64,000 bases of DNA, taken from NCBI RefSeq assembly GCF_020497125.1, contig NC_059073.1, forward strand, positions 14,467,225 to 14,531,224, given 5' to 3'. Shown piece by piece: positions 30,065-42,851 of this stretch (position 1 is the first letter of the stretch; each line of letters starts with the position of its first letter). This DNA is from Mauremys mutica (taxonomy: Eukaryota; Chordata; Testudines; Geoemydidae). The notes beneath the pieces were generated by a model. The model had not been told where the DNA came from. It did no database searches and saw nothing but the letters and a program-made list of their open reading frames with translations. The position numbers were made by a program, and so were the translations under genes.

Positions 30065-33000
30065 CGCATAAAACTGCAGCACCTTCCGCAACCCTACTGC
30101 CCGTGCCTATGCCCAGCAGGAGAGAGAAGCTTGGTCTGGGTTTTACTTTTCAAAGAATCCATTCTAAAGGTTTACTGAGCTACACAAAGAGGGGTGGGGG
30201 GTGCAGTGTGACCCTCAAGTGATAGGCAATTGAATCAGCTGACTGCATACAATGTTACTGTATTATTAAAGGGCACAGAGAGTGAGATCTTTTCTGAAAG
30301 TGAATGACACACTGGCGATGACCATCACTGTGAAACGTATGCATGAACACTACCTATGGAATTATGGGTACTCATTGATACTGTGTTTTAAAGTGTGTGG
30401 CTGAACAAAGGAACAGTTCCCACCCAGACAGAAGGGGGGCAGCTATTTAAAGGTGTAAACGGGAGTAAATCCACTAAAATTATACCACTTTAAAAGAGAT
30501 CAGAATCAGGCCTCCTACTGTACCCTTGCTCTGCCAGCCCAGCACGCATTGGCCCAACGCTGGTGAAAAACTCCTGGGCAGTCCTGTTGAATTCTATGGA
30601 ATTCTATGATGGCACTAGCATCTCATTCTCAGTACAGGATCAGGGTCTTTGATACCGTTTCTAATGCCATCCTGCTGCTGGGAGCACCGTCTCTGAGCGG
30701 GTCCCCGACGTGACCTTATAATCCTCCTTCAAATCCTTCCTCAAGGCCCTTGCTTTTTTCAATCAGACTTTCAACACTGACCTCCACTCCACAACTCCTG
30801 CCACACTTTGGATCCTCCCTCCCCCCCAGAAGCGCCAGATTGCCGAAGTTACAAGGGAGAGTCCTAAAATGCACTCAAAATAGCCTATTACTCTCTCCTC
30901 TCGTTGTTGTTTGGATTATTATTCTGTTGCTGTGCAATGTTTATGTGTGTGCTTTTTGTGACTGAGACTTTGGAGGAAATGCCCCTGCAGCTGCGTATTT
31001 ATCATTGCAAAGCATCTTGTGCACTTTGCGTGCTATTGCAGCAATCTGTCTAGCTGACTCTGAGCTCTTAACACTGGGTCTTTGGTGGGTGGGGACTTCA
31101 GAATGTGTAAAATCAAATAAGTTTGTGCACTGTTTTCAGCAGGAAATTGGCATCCAGAAGTGATTATCCACCTTCAGGGTAGTACACGACTAAGCACTCT
31201 CATTCTGATCATCAATGGAATCTACATTTTCATCAGCACAGGCCTGTAATATATACTTATATAATATATACTTACTCATGAACATCCAGAGGGGGCTGTA
31301 GCAAAGTCCACTGGTCAGCAGAGAAATGTACCTGCTAGTTTCAGGAGGAGTGAAAGGTTAAAAAGTCAAGAGCAACTGGGATTCAGGAAATCTGGGTTCA
31401 GTTCCTGACTCTGAAACAGACGTCTTATATGACCTTGGCCAAGTCACCTAATCTCTCAGTGCCACAGTCCCTCACCTATAAAATAAGGATGCTAATGTGT
31501 CCTTTGCCCCACCCTTTATCTGTCTTGTCTATTTAGATTTGAAGCTCTTCAGGGTAGGTGTAGGTAGCTCTTCAGGTATAGCTCAGTCCGTGTAATGAAA
31601 AGGCCCTGCTGTTCACATAGGAAATATTAGGCATTACACTGTAGGTATGCTCATTTCGTACACCCCCCATCTATATGCTGGAGAAGGACCCACAGCGGCC
31701 AATGACACCATAAAGCGCGAACACACCTGTTAGCAGACTAGGGTTCCATTCAGTCATAGGTGTTTAGTTTAGCCCAGTGGAGCAGGAGATGGTTCCTACA
31801 GCACACAACATGCATTCGTTTTCAGCTTTTCAAATATATTGCTGGCAAACCCACTCCGGGCATGACAAGTGCAAGATGCCAGAGGTGCTCGTTACTTGTT
31901 CCCACTTAGCACAGTGTAGGTACCGACAGGAGGAATAAGCCTTTTTGGGGTCCAGGTGATACTCAGTGAGGATGGCAAAGCATGGTTGAGATGTAGTAAA
32001 ACCAAAATGAGCTTTCCTGGCTCCTGTGGGTAGAGTGCATTGCTGTTCAGGAGCCACAAAGACCAAAGATGCCCTTGCAGTAACAAGTCTGGAAAGCTGC
32101 CTGGTTTGTCTTTCCAGCCTGGACATGCAGGAGACAAACCACTGCCCTTGTGATTCATGAGCTTCATGCTGCATTGAGCCTGGTCTACTGGATTTGTGGG
32201 CTAGACAGCAGTGGGCAAGAAGACAGCAGGAAGAAAGGAGCTGCTTGATTAACCCCTCCTAAAGCACAGAAGAACAGATTGCACCCATTTTACTAGCATG
32301 GACAGTTGTGTCTGGAGGAGAATTCACCCTCAGGGAAGGGCTGGTGGTGTTTCCTGGCCATGTCCTCCTCTTCCTTTCCTTCTAGCATAAGAATGTGTAG
32401 CCTGACAAGGGACTGGACATGGTGCCAGCATCTTCCACCAGCTTTCCCCATTCAGCTTCTCTTCCATTTCATTGTTTCCAGCTTGCCTGCTTCTGGCTGC
32501 CCAGTATTTGACTGGAGCAGGAATCCACAAGGGAGGAGAGGGCATTTCTAGAGCAAGCTCCTCCCATGTGTGCAGGGTTATGCTAACGAGAGCTGGAGCC
32601 CGACATGTACAGCTTTGGCATGGAAGTTAGTTAGTCTGGAGAAGGGAGGAGTTGGAGAGATCAAGGTTGGTCAAAGCCATTTCTCATTGTGTACCTACTC
32701 TGTGTGTAGTGTGGCAAATTGCCAGCACTATTATGATGGGTCTCACACTTTCTCTTCTTTGGAGGGGGAGGTTCAGGGCACCATTTCTTGCCCCTGCAGT
32801 GGAATGTTAACTGCCCCACTAGAGTCCTAGAGGAGGGGAGTGGAGAGGGAGGGACCTGGGCCCACCCTCTACTCCAGGTCCCAGCCCAGGGGCCCTGAGG
32901 ATAGTGGGGAACCACTTGAACTGACGGTTCCTTCCCCTGGGCTACTTTCCTCTCCTGCCCTTCAGCTTGTCGGGGGGCTTCCTGCCCTCCCTCTGTACGA

Positions 33001-34222
33001 GCCAGGTGCCCCTTACCTAGGGTCTTGGACTTCTTAGCTCACCGCAGCACTTCTCCAAACTGTTCTCTGCTCCAACAGCAATTCCTCTCTGCTCCAGCTC
33101 CCACACTGTCTGATTGAAGCAGGGGTTTTTATCATGTGACTGACTGCAGGTGCTCTAGTTAATCTATAGCAAACTTTCTTCTCCTTACAGGGAATAAGGC
33201 TCCCTTCTAATCCTCTCCTGCTGCCCTCTGGCCACGCTGTATCACAGTAGCTAGTGAAATTCATCATCTTGTGTGTTCCCTCTATTCATGCTCATTTGTA
33301 GTCTGTAACCAAATCTTACATTGAAGTGCCTGGTGCACCCAATGGATACAAGACCATTCTCCAGGCAGTGTAAGTGGGACAGAGGAGTATTTGTTCTGGG
33401 CCATCTCTGACAACCACTGAAGTTATACAGCCTGATGCTAGAAAGTGAGACATGAAGGGAAACCATTGTCAACTCATGTTCAGCTAAGGCTCGGTAGGAG
33501 CCTGAGAAGCGTTGAGGCAAGACGATGGAAGCTAAGGACTATTACGCCCTTTATAAATTATTGGTGATTTCTTTAATGTACAAAAGCAGCTGATGAGCTT
33601 AAATCTCCCTCATTCTCTTTCCCTCATCACTGATTGATTTTGCTGCCACTTTTGCTACATTTCTATTTTATAATTTGGTCTCATAGTTTTACTTCTTTCT
33701 GAAAACATAAACCCTAACATCTGTGTACTTCTCTAGTTTTTCCCCAAACAGATATTCTTAGGAGAGCCCAGCAAAATCCCTATGGATCTGGTAGCCTCAG
33801 TAGCGCTCTCTCGGGCTGCATTCTTTGAAGGCTCATATTCCCTTTGTGCACTTCCCTAGTTCACTCAGTACAAGCCCCGACAATCCTTATACTGCAGGTA
33901 AATGAATGGCTCTGAGAACTAGCAATGGGATAGGGCAACATTCGCTTCTGGCCAACTATTTAAAATCAGGTTGGTATCAGCTGATAGTTGCCATCTGATG
34001 GTGGTTCAATAGACTATGGAGTTGGTTTGGTTTTGGATAGCCCCGTGACAAAACCACCAGGACAACTACCTCCAATTAGCAGTTACTTGTATGATAGTCT
34101 GCTCCGAATTGGAATGAACTTGGAACCATCACTACCCTGTCACTCCTAGAGGGGATTCCCATAGGTGTGGATTCAGGTGTAATGGCATAGCAGAGTGTTG
34201 GGATGGGGTTCATGGGGATTGG
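30065..34222. other. Intergenic DNA, no gene supported
   Basis: Frames at 31830-32174 (-) and 32306-32551 (+) have no recognised domain. 31375-31600 is MIR-like in sense orientation ('tgggttcagttcctgactctg', 'cctcacctataaaataagg'). 31250-31275 is a short TA-rich microsatellite. Confidence 0.5.
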
Positions 34223-35023
34223 GCCAAAAGAAATATGATGAGGTTCAACAAGGACAAGTGCAGAGTCCTGCACTTAGGACGGAAGAATCCCATGCACTGC
34301 TACAGACTAGGGACCGAATGGCTGGGCAGCAGTTCTGCAGAAAAGGACCTAGGGGTTACGGTGGATGAAAAGCTGAATATGAGTCAACAGTGTGCCCTTG
34401 TTGCCAAGAAGGCTAATGGCATTTTGGGTTGTATAAGTAGGGGCATTTCCAGCAGATCAAGGGATGTGATCATTCCCCTCTACTCAGCACTGGTGAGGCC
34501 TCATTTGGAGTACTGTGTCCAGTTTTGGGCCCCACACTACAAGAAGGATGTGGATAAATTGGAGAGAGTCCAGCGGAGGGCAACAAAAATGATTAGGGGG
34601 CTGGAGCACATGACTTATGAGGAGAGGCTGAGGGAACTGGGATTGTTTAGTCTGCAGAAGAGAAGAATGAGGGGGGATTTGATAGCTGCTTTCAACTACC
34701 TGAAAGGGGGTTCCAAAGAGGATGGATCTAGACTGTTCTCAGTGGTAGAAGATGACAGAACAAGGAGTAATGGTCTCAAGTTGCAGAGGGGGAGGTTTAG
34801 GCTGGATATTAGGAAAAACTTTTTCACGAGTAGGGTGGTGAAGAACTGGAATGTGTTACCTAGGGAGGTAGTGGACTCTCCTTCCTTAGAGGTTTTTAAG
34901 GTCAGGCTTGACAAAGCCCTGGCTGGGATGATTTAGTTGGGTTTGGTCCTGCTTTGAGCAGGGGGTTGGACTAGATGACCTCCTGAGGTCCCTTCCAACC
35001 CTGAGATTCTATGATTCTATGAT
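34223..35023 (+). mobile_element. CR1 LINE 3' end with intact terminal coding part
   Basis: An open frame of 233 codons (34235-34936) encodes the C-terminal part of the CR1 ORF2 protein beyond the catalytic reverse transcriptase core. Typical stretches include [31 protein letters not shown] and [13 protein letters not shown]. The 3' tail (gactagatgacctcctgagg, then repeated attctatg) is diagnostic of CR1. The copy is 5'-truncated, as is usual. The absence of stops in this portion suggests it is relatively young. Confidence 0.93.
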
Positions 35024-36205
35024 TGTAATGGGTTGGATCACAGAAACCCCTTTGTGACTGCCACCTGATGTGCCGAGACTACCTCTGAGCCTGTTTTCCT
35101 TGCCAGCTTGGGACTTCAGTGCCCTGCCTGGTTGTGCCAGACACGCTAGCCTGCTACAAACACAGATCCAAGTCTGAACCATGTCCCCCACAAGCAGCAG
35201 GTTTAACTGAAAACAGCTTAAGAAGTGCTCCTGTCTCCGACACTCAGATACCCAACTCCCAGTGGGGTCCAAACCCCAAATAAATCCATTTTACCCTGTA
35301 TAAAGCTTATACAGGGTAAGCTCATAAATTGTTCACCCTCTAGAACACTGATAGAGAGATATGCACAGCTGTTTGCCCCCCCCCAGGTATTAATACCTAT
35401 TCTGGGTTAATTAATAAGTAAAAAGTGATTTTATTAAATACAAAAAGTAGGATTTAAGTGGTTCCAAGTAATAAGAGGCAGAACAAAGTGAATTACCAAC
35501 CAAAATAAAACAAAACATGCAACTCTAAGCCTAATACAGTAGGAAAGTGATTACAGATGAAACCTCACCCTCAGAGATGTTCCAATAAGCTTCTTTTACA
35601 GACTAGCCTCCTTCTTAGTCTGGGGTCAGCAATCACTCACACCCCTGTAGTTACTGTTCTAGCTTCTTTCAGGTATCCTTTAGGGGTGGAGAGTCTACCT
35701 CTTGAGCCACCTGAATACCAAATGGAGGGTCCCCCAGGACTTTATATAGTTTCTCTCTTGTGGGTGGAAACCCCTCCCTCCCCCAGTGTAGAATCCCAGC
35801 TACAAGAGGAAGTCTTGGAGCCACATGGACAAGTCACATGTCCATGCATGACTTAGTTCTCTACAGGGACATTCCCAGGAAAGCTCAGATGTGGATTGGC
35901 GTCTATCAAGGTCCATTGTTTGCCAAGTACTTCCATTTACTTGAATAAGCCTTTCACACGATGTTGATCAAATCTGCCTTACGTGCTTTCTACAGCAAAC
36001 GCTTTAAATACAAGCATAGAGCCAACGCTCATATCTTCAGATTTAAAAATGTTACATGCATACGAATAGGATGAATACATGCAGTAGAACATAACCTTTG
36101 CAAAGATATGTTACATGGCACGTCTAGCATAAAACAGATTCCAGTTATGTCATATTTACATTCATAAGCATATTTCTTTAAAGCATTATGGGGTGCAGCA
36201 TCACA
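35024..36205. mobile_element. Solo-LTR-like repeat, about 1.18 kb
   Basis: The sequence starts TGTAATG directly after the CR1 tail and ends CATCACA, near-inverted termini of the TG...CA type. Inside are 'accctgtataaagcttatacagggt' (a short palindrome) and an AT-rich centre with 'gattttattaaatac'. I recognise it as a common turtle repeat. No clear target duplication is seen, so the solo LTR reading is tentative. Confidence 0.5.
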
Positions 36206-38004
36206 GGGATGACTGGCCTATAGTTGTCCGTGTTGTACATGTGCTGTGGTAGGGAGTAGACAGAGCTGTCCAAGAGAATTAGACACATCTTCCATCAACC
36301 CTCTAGACTGCTTTGAAAATCTCACCTGCCAGTCTCTGGGGCACCTTTTACCTCTACTGCAATGAACCTTTTAAAACAAGATATGCATATTCCAGACATC
36401 TAGGGTGGGATTTAGGAATCAAAGGAGACTTACTGGGACATATGCTCCTAAGTCACCATCAGTGCACCAAGATCCCTCCCAAGAGGTTTTTAACTAGTAT
36501 GTAAAGTAAACTCACCAGCAGACTATTCCAAGTCTGGTTCTGATCCTCATTCGAGGGGAGTTGAAGGTACTCAGCACCCTGAGATCATTAACGTGGTCTG
36601 CGGTAACATTATAAAAGTGTGAGTATGGACTTGCTTATTCTGGCAATTCTATCCTATGTGTTCAGTCTTTCATGGAGACTAACCAGAGTCAGCTGGGTTG
36701 ATCAGCTATACAATCACCATCCACAGGATAGGGAAGGAAAAGGAGAACCGAGAATGTTAGAAACAACAATTATTTAGGAGTTGGCCTCAGAACTGGGAGT
36801 TAGTGTGGTCTGTGGATTGGGCACTGGACTATGAGCCAAGAGACCTGGGCGATGCCATTACCTTCCTGTTGTGTCCTTGGGCAAGTCACTGCCTCGCTCT
36901 GTGCCTCAGTTTCCCCTTCCACCCTATGTCTTATCTATTTCAATTGTAAACTCTTTAGGCAGGGATTGTCCCTTAGGTGCTCTGCATGTACATGGTAACA
37001 CAATGGGGCCAGTTTCACGGGGGCCTGTAGGTGCTACTCTGATACAAAGAATCAGAAAGAAATGCTGGAAGCAAATGTAGTGATCTTGCATGAGCTAACA
37101 TATGCATGTGCAAATGCTGGGTTTATCCGTACAACAGACACTGGTGGGTGCAAACTGAGTAACTGTGGACCTGACCATAGGTTCTGGGTAATCCTACTCC
37201 CCATTTTATCTGACTCAGTTTGCAAGCACACTAACCTAGTCGCAAACCAAATGTGAGCTTTGCAGGAGCCCTTTTATAGGCCAGTTGAAATGTGGACCCA
37301 TAATTGTCCCATATTAGCACCTGGGCAACGATTATATGCAACTCTCTGAAATCTGTATTCAGAGGCCTAATTTCAAAAGCATTGAGGCTCTGAGTCCTGT
37401 CATCACTTGCATTGTAAACAGATCGGATCTGGCATGCTTCTCATTGAAAAGGCAGCTTTTACCTTCAGTTACCACTCAGAGCTAAGTGAGATTTCACAGT
37501 TCCCCTGTATGCTCAGCCTCAAGACTGTCTCATGCAGGGCTTTGTATGGTAACCGATGAGAAATGCTGATGCTTTAACGGTGACCGGTGAGAGCTCTCTA
37601 TTCATTCACAAGGCTGAGCCCAGGCTCCAGGCTATACAAGGGAAGCTCAAGATCTCCTCCCCGACTTCCAAAATCAACCAAACAAAAAGCCCTCCATGGG
37701 TCTAAGAAAGTTACAAGATGGAGGGTTCTCAGAGTAAGCTTTACAAGAGCAGAGAGACGGGTAAACGCAGGCCCAGAACCTGCCCCCAGAAATCCCCACA
37801 ATCATCCACTTGTCTCATATTTACATAATGATAAAAAGCCTGAGAAGAGGAGCCAGCACCTGGAGTAATTAGGAGGCTGATGCCCATCTTTCCCTGTTTA
37901 GCATCACCCCGGCCCTCCTCCCTCCAAATGGAATTAACTCATTTGGAGCATTTCCCATCACTCCTGAGCCCATGTTTGCCCTCTGCCCGGAGCAGAGCTG
38001 AGCC
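36206..38004. other. Intergenic or intronic DNA, no exon supported
   Basis: A basic open frame at 37587-37868 ends near a possible GTAAAC donor. Its phase does not fit the next supported exon (39993), so it is not called. 36800-36990 is a MIR-like fragment in sense orientation ('cttgggcaagtcactgcctcgc', 'cctcagtttcccc'). Confidence 0.45.
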
Positions 38005-38012
38005 ATCCCAGG

Positions 38013-38293
<281 letters not shown>

Positions 38294-39431
38294 TTAGTGC
38301 CAGCTCAGGCAGCGGGTGGAAAATAAGCAGACTCGGACGCTCTGGGGGCATCAGAGGCACTGCAGGGCTGGCAGGCAGCAGGGAGTGAACACAGCTACCA
38401 GTGCAAATGCTGTTGCTGGTTTCAATACCTGCGATGGGGGAATGAGTTGAAGCAGGATGGGTGCCCCCCTGTTCCCACCAATGGTGTGTTGCTTTCTAAC
38501 TAGGCTGATGTCAAATCCTTCCTGTAGAATGTGCCCTGGTTCCAGGACCCAGCCTTAAAGTAACAGTGACAAGGAGACACCTGCCTTTGCTGTCTCTGGA
38601 GCTGTAATGGGGATTACTGTCAAAGCAGTAACTGTTAGGGTCCCCACTTAGGGCCAAAGCCTGTGAGGGGACTGATTTCTCTGGGAGTTCTGGGCACCAA
38701 GTGCTGGCTGGGATTTGGCCGTCTGTGAGCAAGGAGAGCTGCCATTGGTCATTAGCTGCTCCGTGCTCCTATGGTTATTACTGATATGGCTCTGATAAGC
38801 CAAATCTGTGGTCCCCTTCTGCAGGGCACATTCCACCCACAATATCATACAGTACCCTACCTGCTGGCTCATTACTGGGCACCTGTTAACCCGCAATGCA
38901 ACATTCAGCCAGCAGAGAACACCATAAGGAGGCACAGTCTAAGGGCAACCAGGTGCGGCAGGGCGCTAGCAGCTATAGGTGAAAAGGAGTAGCAGGTTGG
39001 AAGCAGCATCCTGGGAGCTAGGGCTGCATGGCCCAAGATTTAGAGCTTAGGGACTGGGACCTTGTTTCCTTTTGCATGGCTGGATTGGATGGCTCCTAGG
39101 GGCTGGGCTGGGGACTGTTGTTTGCTCTTTATGTTGTAATTTGAAGCAATGGTGCTGTGGGTATCTGCACCTCTTCTCTCTGGTGGCCCTAGTGAAGGCG
39201 TCCTCTCTGTTACTTGTCACCTACAAGTGTTCCTGGGAACCCCCGATGGTGCCTATAGCATTGTGCTACTTCATATCTGGAGCTCTGTGACACCTGGCTG
39301 TGGGGTGGGTTACAGTATAAATGGCCTGATTTTCAGAAGTGCTGAGGACTCACAACCCCACTGAGAACTGCTGGGAGCTGAGCACCTATGAGAATCAGAC
39401 CACTTATATGTAGGTGCTGAAACAGAGGTGT

Positions 39432-39622
39432 AGAATCATAGAATCATAGAATATCAGGGTTGGGAGGGACCTCAGGAGGTCATCTAGTCCAACCCCCTGC
39501 TCAAAGCAGGATCAAATCCCCAAATAAATCATCCCAGCCAGGGCTTTGTCAAGCCTGACCTTAAAACCCTCTAAGGAAGGAGATTCCATCACCTACCCCC
39601 TAGGTAAGCCATTCCAGTGTAG
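39432..39622 (-). mobile_element. CR1 LINE 3' end, reverse orientation
   Basis: It starts with the reverse tail 'atcatagaatcatagaata' and continues 'cctcaggaggtcatctagtc', then covers the last codons of the CR1 frame on the minus strand. Strongly 5'-truncated. Confidence 0.9.
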
Positions 39623-39659
39623 AAGACTAATTTTAAAAATTGTGACCTGTGTGACTAGA

Positions 39660-39845
39660 GGTTGTTCCAGTAGCAAATGGAAAGAGAGACAAGATAGAGG
39701 GAAAGCAATAGAGGGAGAAAAGAGAGAGAACCAAGAAGGGAAGGGAGATAGAGAATGAGAGGACAGAAAAGAAACCAGGAGAGAATAAAAGGAAGAAAAA
39801 GATAAAGGGCCTGGGGAGAAAGACAGCATGGGAGCAGAGGGAGTA
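39660..39845 (+). repeat. Polypurine tract
   Basis: About 180 bp consist almost only of A and G on the + strand (gaaagagagac, gagggagaaaagagagag, agaagggaagggagatagag). It ends some 150 bp before the exon at 39993. The two frames open on the other strand are serine/phenylalanine/leucine-rich artefacts of the composition. Confidence 0.8.
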
Positions 39846-39992
39846 TTTAGGGAAATCAGAGGAATACACCATTTTCACACTTGTCTTTTTGACATTCAGA
39901 ATCCACCCTGGACCAATTTTCCTAAGTGCCTGTATAAACACTGACCCTAATCCTCCCATTACTTATCCCTGAAAGCTCTCCTTGATCCCCAG

Positions 39993-40129
39993 TGAACAGA
40001 GGCACTCTGTCGCGGCACACACTGCAACGGCAGCTCCAACACAGCAAAGTCCATAAATCTCGCCGGCAGCCGGAGACGCAGCTGGGAATGATCAAACAAA
40101 GAGCAAAACAGGAACTGCCAGGCCGGCTG
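39993..40129 (+). CDS. Internal coding exon of an unidentified host gene
   Basis: 137 bp preceded by a good acceptor (pyrimidine-rich stretch ending 'ttgatccccag', AG at 39991-39992) and followed by a strong donor (CTG/GTGAGT at 40130). The frame is open throughout. The first two bases (TG) complete a codon begun in the previous exon, and the exon ends on a codon boundary. The 45 full codons are rich in Arg, Lys and Gln (for example TLQRQLQHSKVHKSRRQPE) and predict a charged helix, perhaps a coiled coil. The end phase matches the exon at 56863, which I infer to be the next exon. I do not recognise the protein, and the preceding exon was not located. Confidence 0.6.
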
Positions 40130-41389
40130 GTGAGTATCGGAGCGGCGGGGGTCTTGCTGATGAGCTGGGCTTCTTGCCTTAGAGAGATGACGAAATTTCA
40201 CCTTTAAAAATGTTGCCTTGAAAAAAGCTGAGAGCAAGACAGGAGCCACTGGCTGATAAGAGTGATCAGTGCAGAAGGGCCTTAAAAATGAATCATACCG
40301 TAATGGGGCACTGAACCAGCACTTGCAATACCATCGGAAGGATGAGGTAAAGATTTGAAAGTGCAGCATATGCAGTAAAAACAGACTAAACCCTTCCCAA
40401 AAAAGCATCAGTTTAAAAGGGAGCTTACCACGGTGGCTGGAGCAGGAAGAACCTCTGGGGAGAAGTGTCTCCAGTGGCTTAAAAGAGGTTCGGGTTGGGC
40501 TCAGGTGGAATCCGGGATGTGGCAGAGTGCTTGAGTGCTGGCAAAAGATGCTGGCTTGACAGGCCTGAAGTCCACTAGCTATCCTGAAAAGGGTGATGCT
40601 ATAGCAGCAAGTGTAGGATTTGCCTGGGCATTCCTCCACCAATGTCCTCACTTAGCGGGACCATCTCTCAGGGTACGAAAGTAAATCGGTCTCCATGAGC
40701 ATTCAGCCTTTGGCATCCGCCAGGAAGGGTACCAGTTAGTGCCAGTCCTTATGGAAAAGGTCTACAGAATTTAACAGGACATGATCATGAATTTGTGAAC
40801 CATCCAGTACAATGTAATGAGTCTCTAATAAACTCATTGTACGTTTTTAGCATCATTTCTATAGAACCCAACTAGTTTCATTCCTATTCAGTTCTGTAGG
40901 ACTTCTCCATAACAGAAACATGCTAGTAACTTTTCTTGATGTGGATATCTGTCCTCAAACTCCCAGAGAAGAAAATGACCATTGCTACCAAAATGGGCCA
41001 GGTTAAAATCAGTGACTTAGAGGAGAATAGCTCTGCTGCTATCCTATCCCCCAGATTTTGATTACTGAGAAAAGGCTTAATGGGGACTTTCAGCCTGATT
41101 CTTCCTACTGTACTTTAGGAGACCTCAGGGCTAAGAGGACCACACTGGATGGTTTAATGGTGGGGCAGCTGGAGAACGATTGCATCATTTTTCAGCATTT
41201 GAAAGAGAACTAAGGAAGAAAAAAGCCAGAAGAAAAGGGCGCAGAGAGGGCAGTAGAAGCCAAGTATCCCAATGGAATCTGGAGTTTCCGAGCTGCAGTT
41301 CCTCTGGGTATCAGCTTGGCTCTTCAGAGACCAGTTATGCCACTTTGGGAAAACCAGTGTTTACTGTTTAGGTTTTGATAAGTCTAGTC

Positions 41390-41976
41390 CCGAGGTGGGC
41401 AAACTACGTCCCGCAGGACGGTCCTGCCTGACCCTTGAGCTCCTGGCAGGGGAGGCTAGCCCTCCACCCCTCCCCTGCTGTCCACCCGCTGGCTTGCCCC
41501 AGTGATCTAGACTGCATGGCGGTGTGGCTGGCTCCAGCCGGGCAGCACGGCTGCCAGTCCTGGTGCTCTGAGCGGCATGGTAAGGGGGTGGGGAGCAGGG
41601 GGGTTGGATAAGGGGCAGGAGGTCCCAGGGGGCAGTCAAGGGACAGGGAGGAGAGGGTGGTTGGATAGGCGTGGGAGTCCCAGGGGGCCTGTCAGGGGGT
41701 GGGGGTGTGGATAGGGGTCAGGGCAGTCAGGGGACAGGGAGCAGGGGGGTTTGGATAGGGGGTGGGGTTCTGGGGGGGCAGTTAGGGACAGGGAGTCCCA
41801 GGGGAGTGGTCAGGGGACAAGGAGCAGAGGAGGTTGGATGGGTTGGGGGATCTGAGGAGGGCAGTCGGGGTGGGAAATGGGAGGGGCAGATGGGGGCGGG
41901 GGCCAGGCTGTTTGGAGAGGCCCAGCCTTCCCTGCCCGGCCCGCCATACAGCTTCAGAATCCCGATGTGGCCCCAT
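41390..41976. mobile_element. hAT-type element with internal minisatellite and an odd right end
   Basis: The left end ccgaggtgggcaaactacg is a familiar hAT-type terminus. The unit is flanked by a perfect 8-bp duplication GTCTAGTC (41382-41389 and 41977-41984). The expected inverted counterpart is missing at the right end, where the sequence reads gatgtggccccat. 41575-41880 holds several units of about 55 bp built on 'gggcagtcaggggacaggga' and 'gggttggatagggg'. Non-coding. Confidence 0.7.
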
Positions 41977-42728
41977 GTCTAGTCACATTCCTTTTCCACT
42001 ATATTCATAGAATAAGATTAGAATAACACCTTGAAAGTGCAGCGACTTGGGTAAGTGCATGGATTCCCAAGCTGGCACTTTTCCTTTATTAGCCAGACAG
42101 CCAAATACGGTGCCTCTGTATGCTGTGAATCGCACATGCCACGCTCTGCCCCAGAAACGATAACAGAGCAGCGCGGGTTTCTCATGGTGTGGCAGAGCAG
42201 CCAGCGTGCTCTGTACCCTGCTGTGCAGCACAGACAATTGCAGCCTGGCAAAGCAACGCCTGATTCTGTACAGTGTGGAGCGATAGCGGGTGAAGTGTGG
42301 CATGGGGTAGTGGTGACTGTACAGCTCTCTGTCCTGCAGCAAAGGGCAGCAGTGGTTGCATGGTTGCATGGCAGACTGGTGAGTGCAGAGTGTGCACTGT
42401 TCTACACAATATACCCTTACAGGGTGCTGTGAGAGCCCAGGACACATGTTGTACCTCAGCGGCGACACAGCGGCACATACACACTGTACGTGCATCCCAT
42501 GGCACAGCAGTGACTGCATGAATCATTGTAGCTTTGGAAACATGCTGCTGGTTTCTCACAAGTTTCTGGGTGTGGCAAAAGACCCTCCACATCAGTATTA
42601 CAGTCTGAAGAGGTGGAGCGTTGATTTTAGCCTTCAGATGGCAATTATATCTATGTCTATTCATTCTCATTTCAATACCAGAAGGATCTGTACCATGATT
42701 GGAGGCTTTGTTTGTTGCCATCTAGATT

Positions 42729-42851
42729 TAGGGTGACCAGATGTCCCAATTTTATAGGGACAGTTCCAATATTTGGGGCTTTGTCTTATATAGGCTTCTA
42801 TTACCCCCCAAACCCATCCCGATTTTTCAAACTTGCTGTCTGGTCACCCTA
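42729..42851. mobile_element. hAT-type MITE, 123 bp
   Basis: Terminal inverted repeats tagggtgaccaga and tctggtcaccct(a) are perfect mirrors. They are flanked by a perfect 8-bp duplication TCTAGATT (42721-42728 and 42852-42859). Confidence 0.92.

Noticed and set aside
28603..30091. Many overlapping frames of 65-300 codons on both strands
   Set aside because: They are translations of G-rich and GC-rich minisatellites with unit lengths that avoid stops. There are no domains or splice signals.
34235..34936. 233-codon frame as a host gene
   Set aside because: The sequence is the C-terminal part of CR1 ORF2, and the CR1 3' tail follows immediately.
37587..37868. Basic 93-codon frame with a GTAAAC donor-like site upstream of the exon at 39993
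   Set aside because: Joining it at that donor would put the exon at 39993 into a frame that begins with a stop codon, so the phase is wrong.
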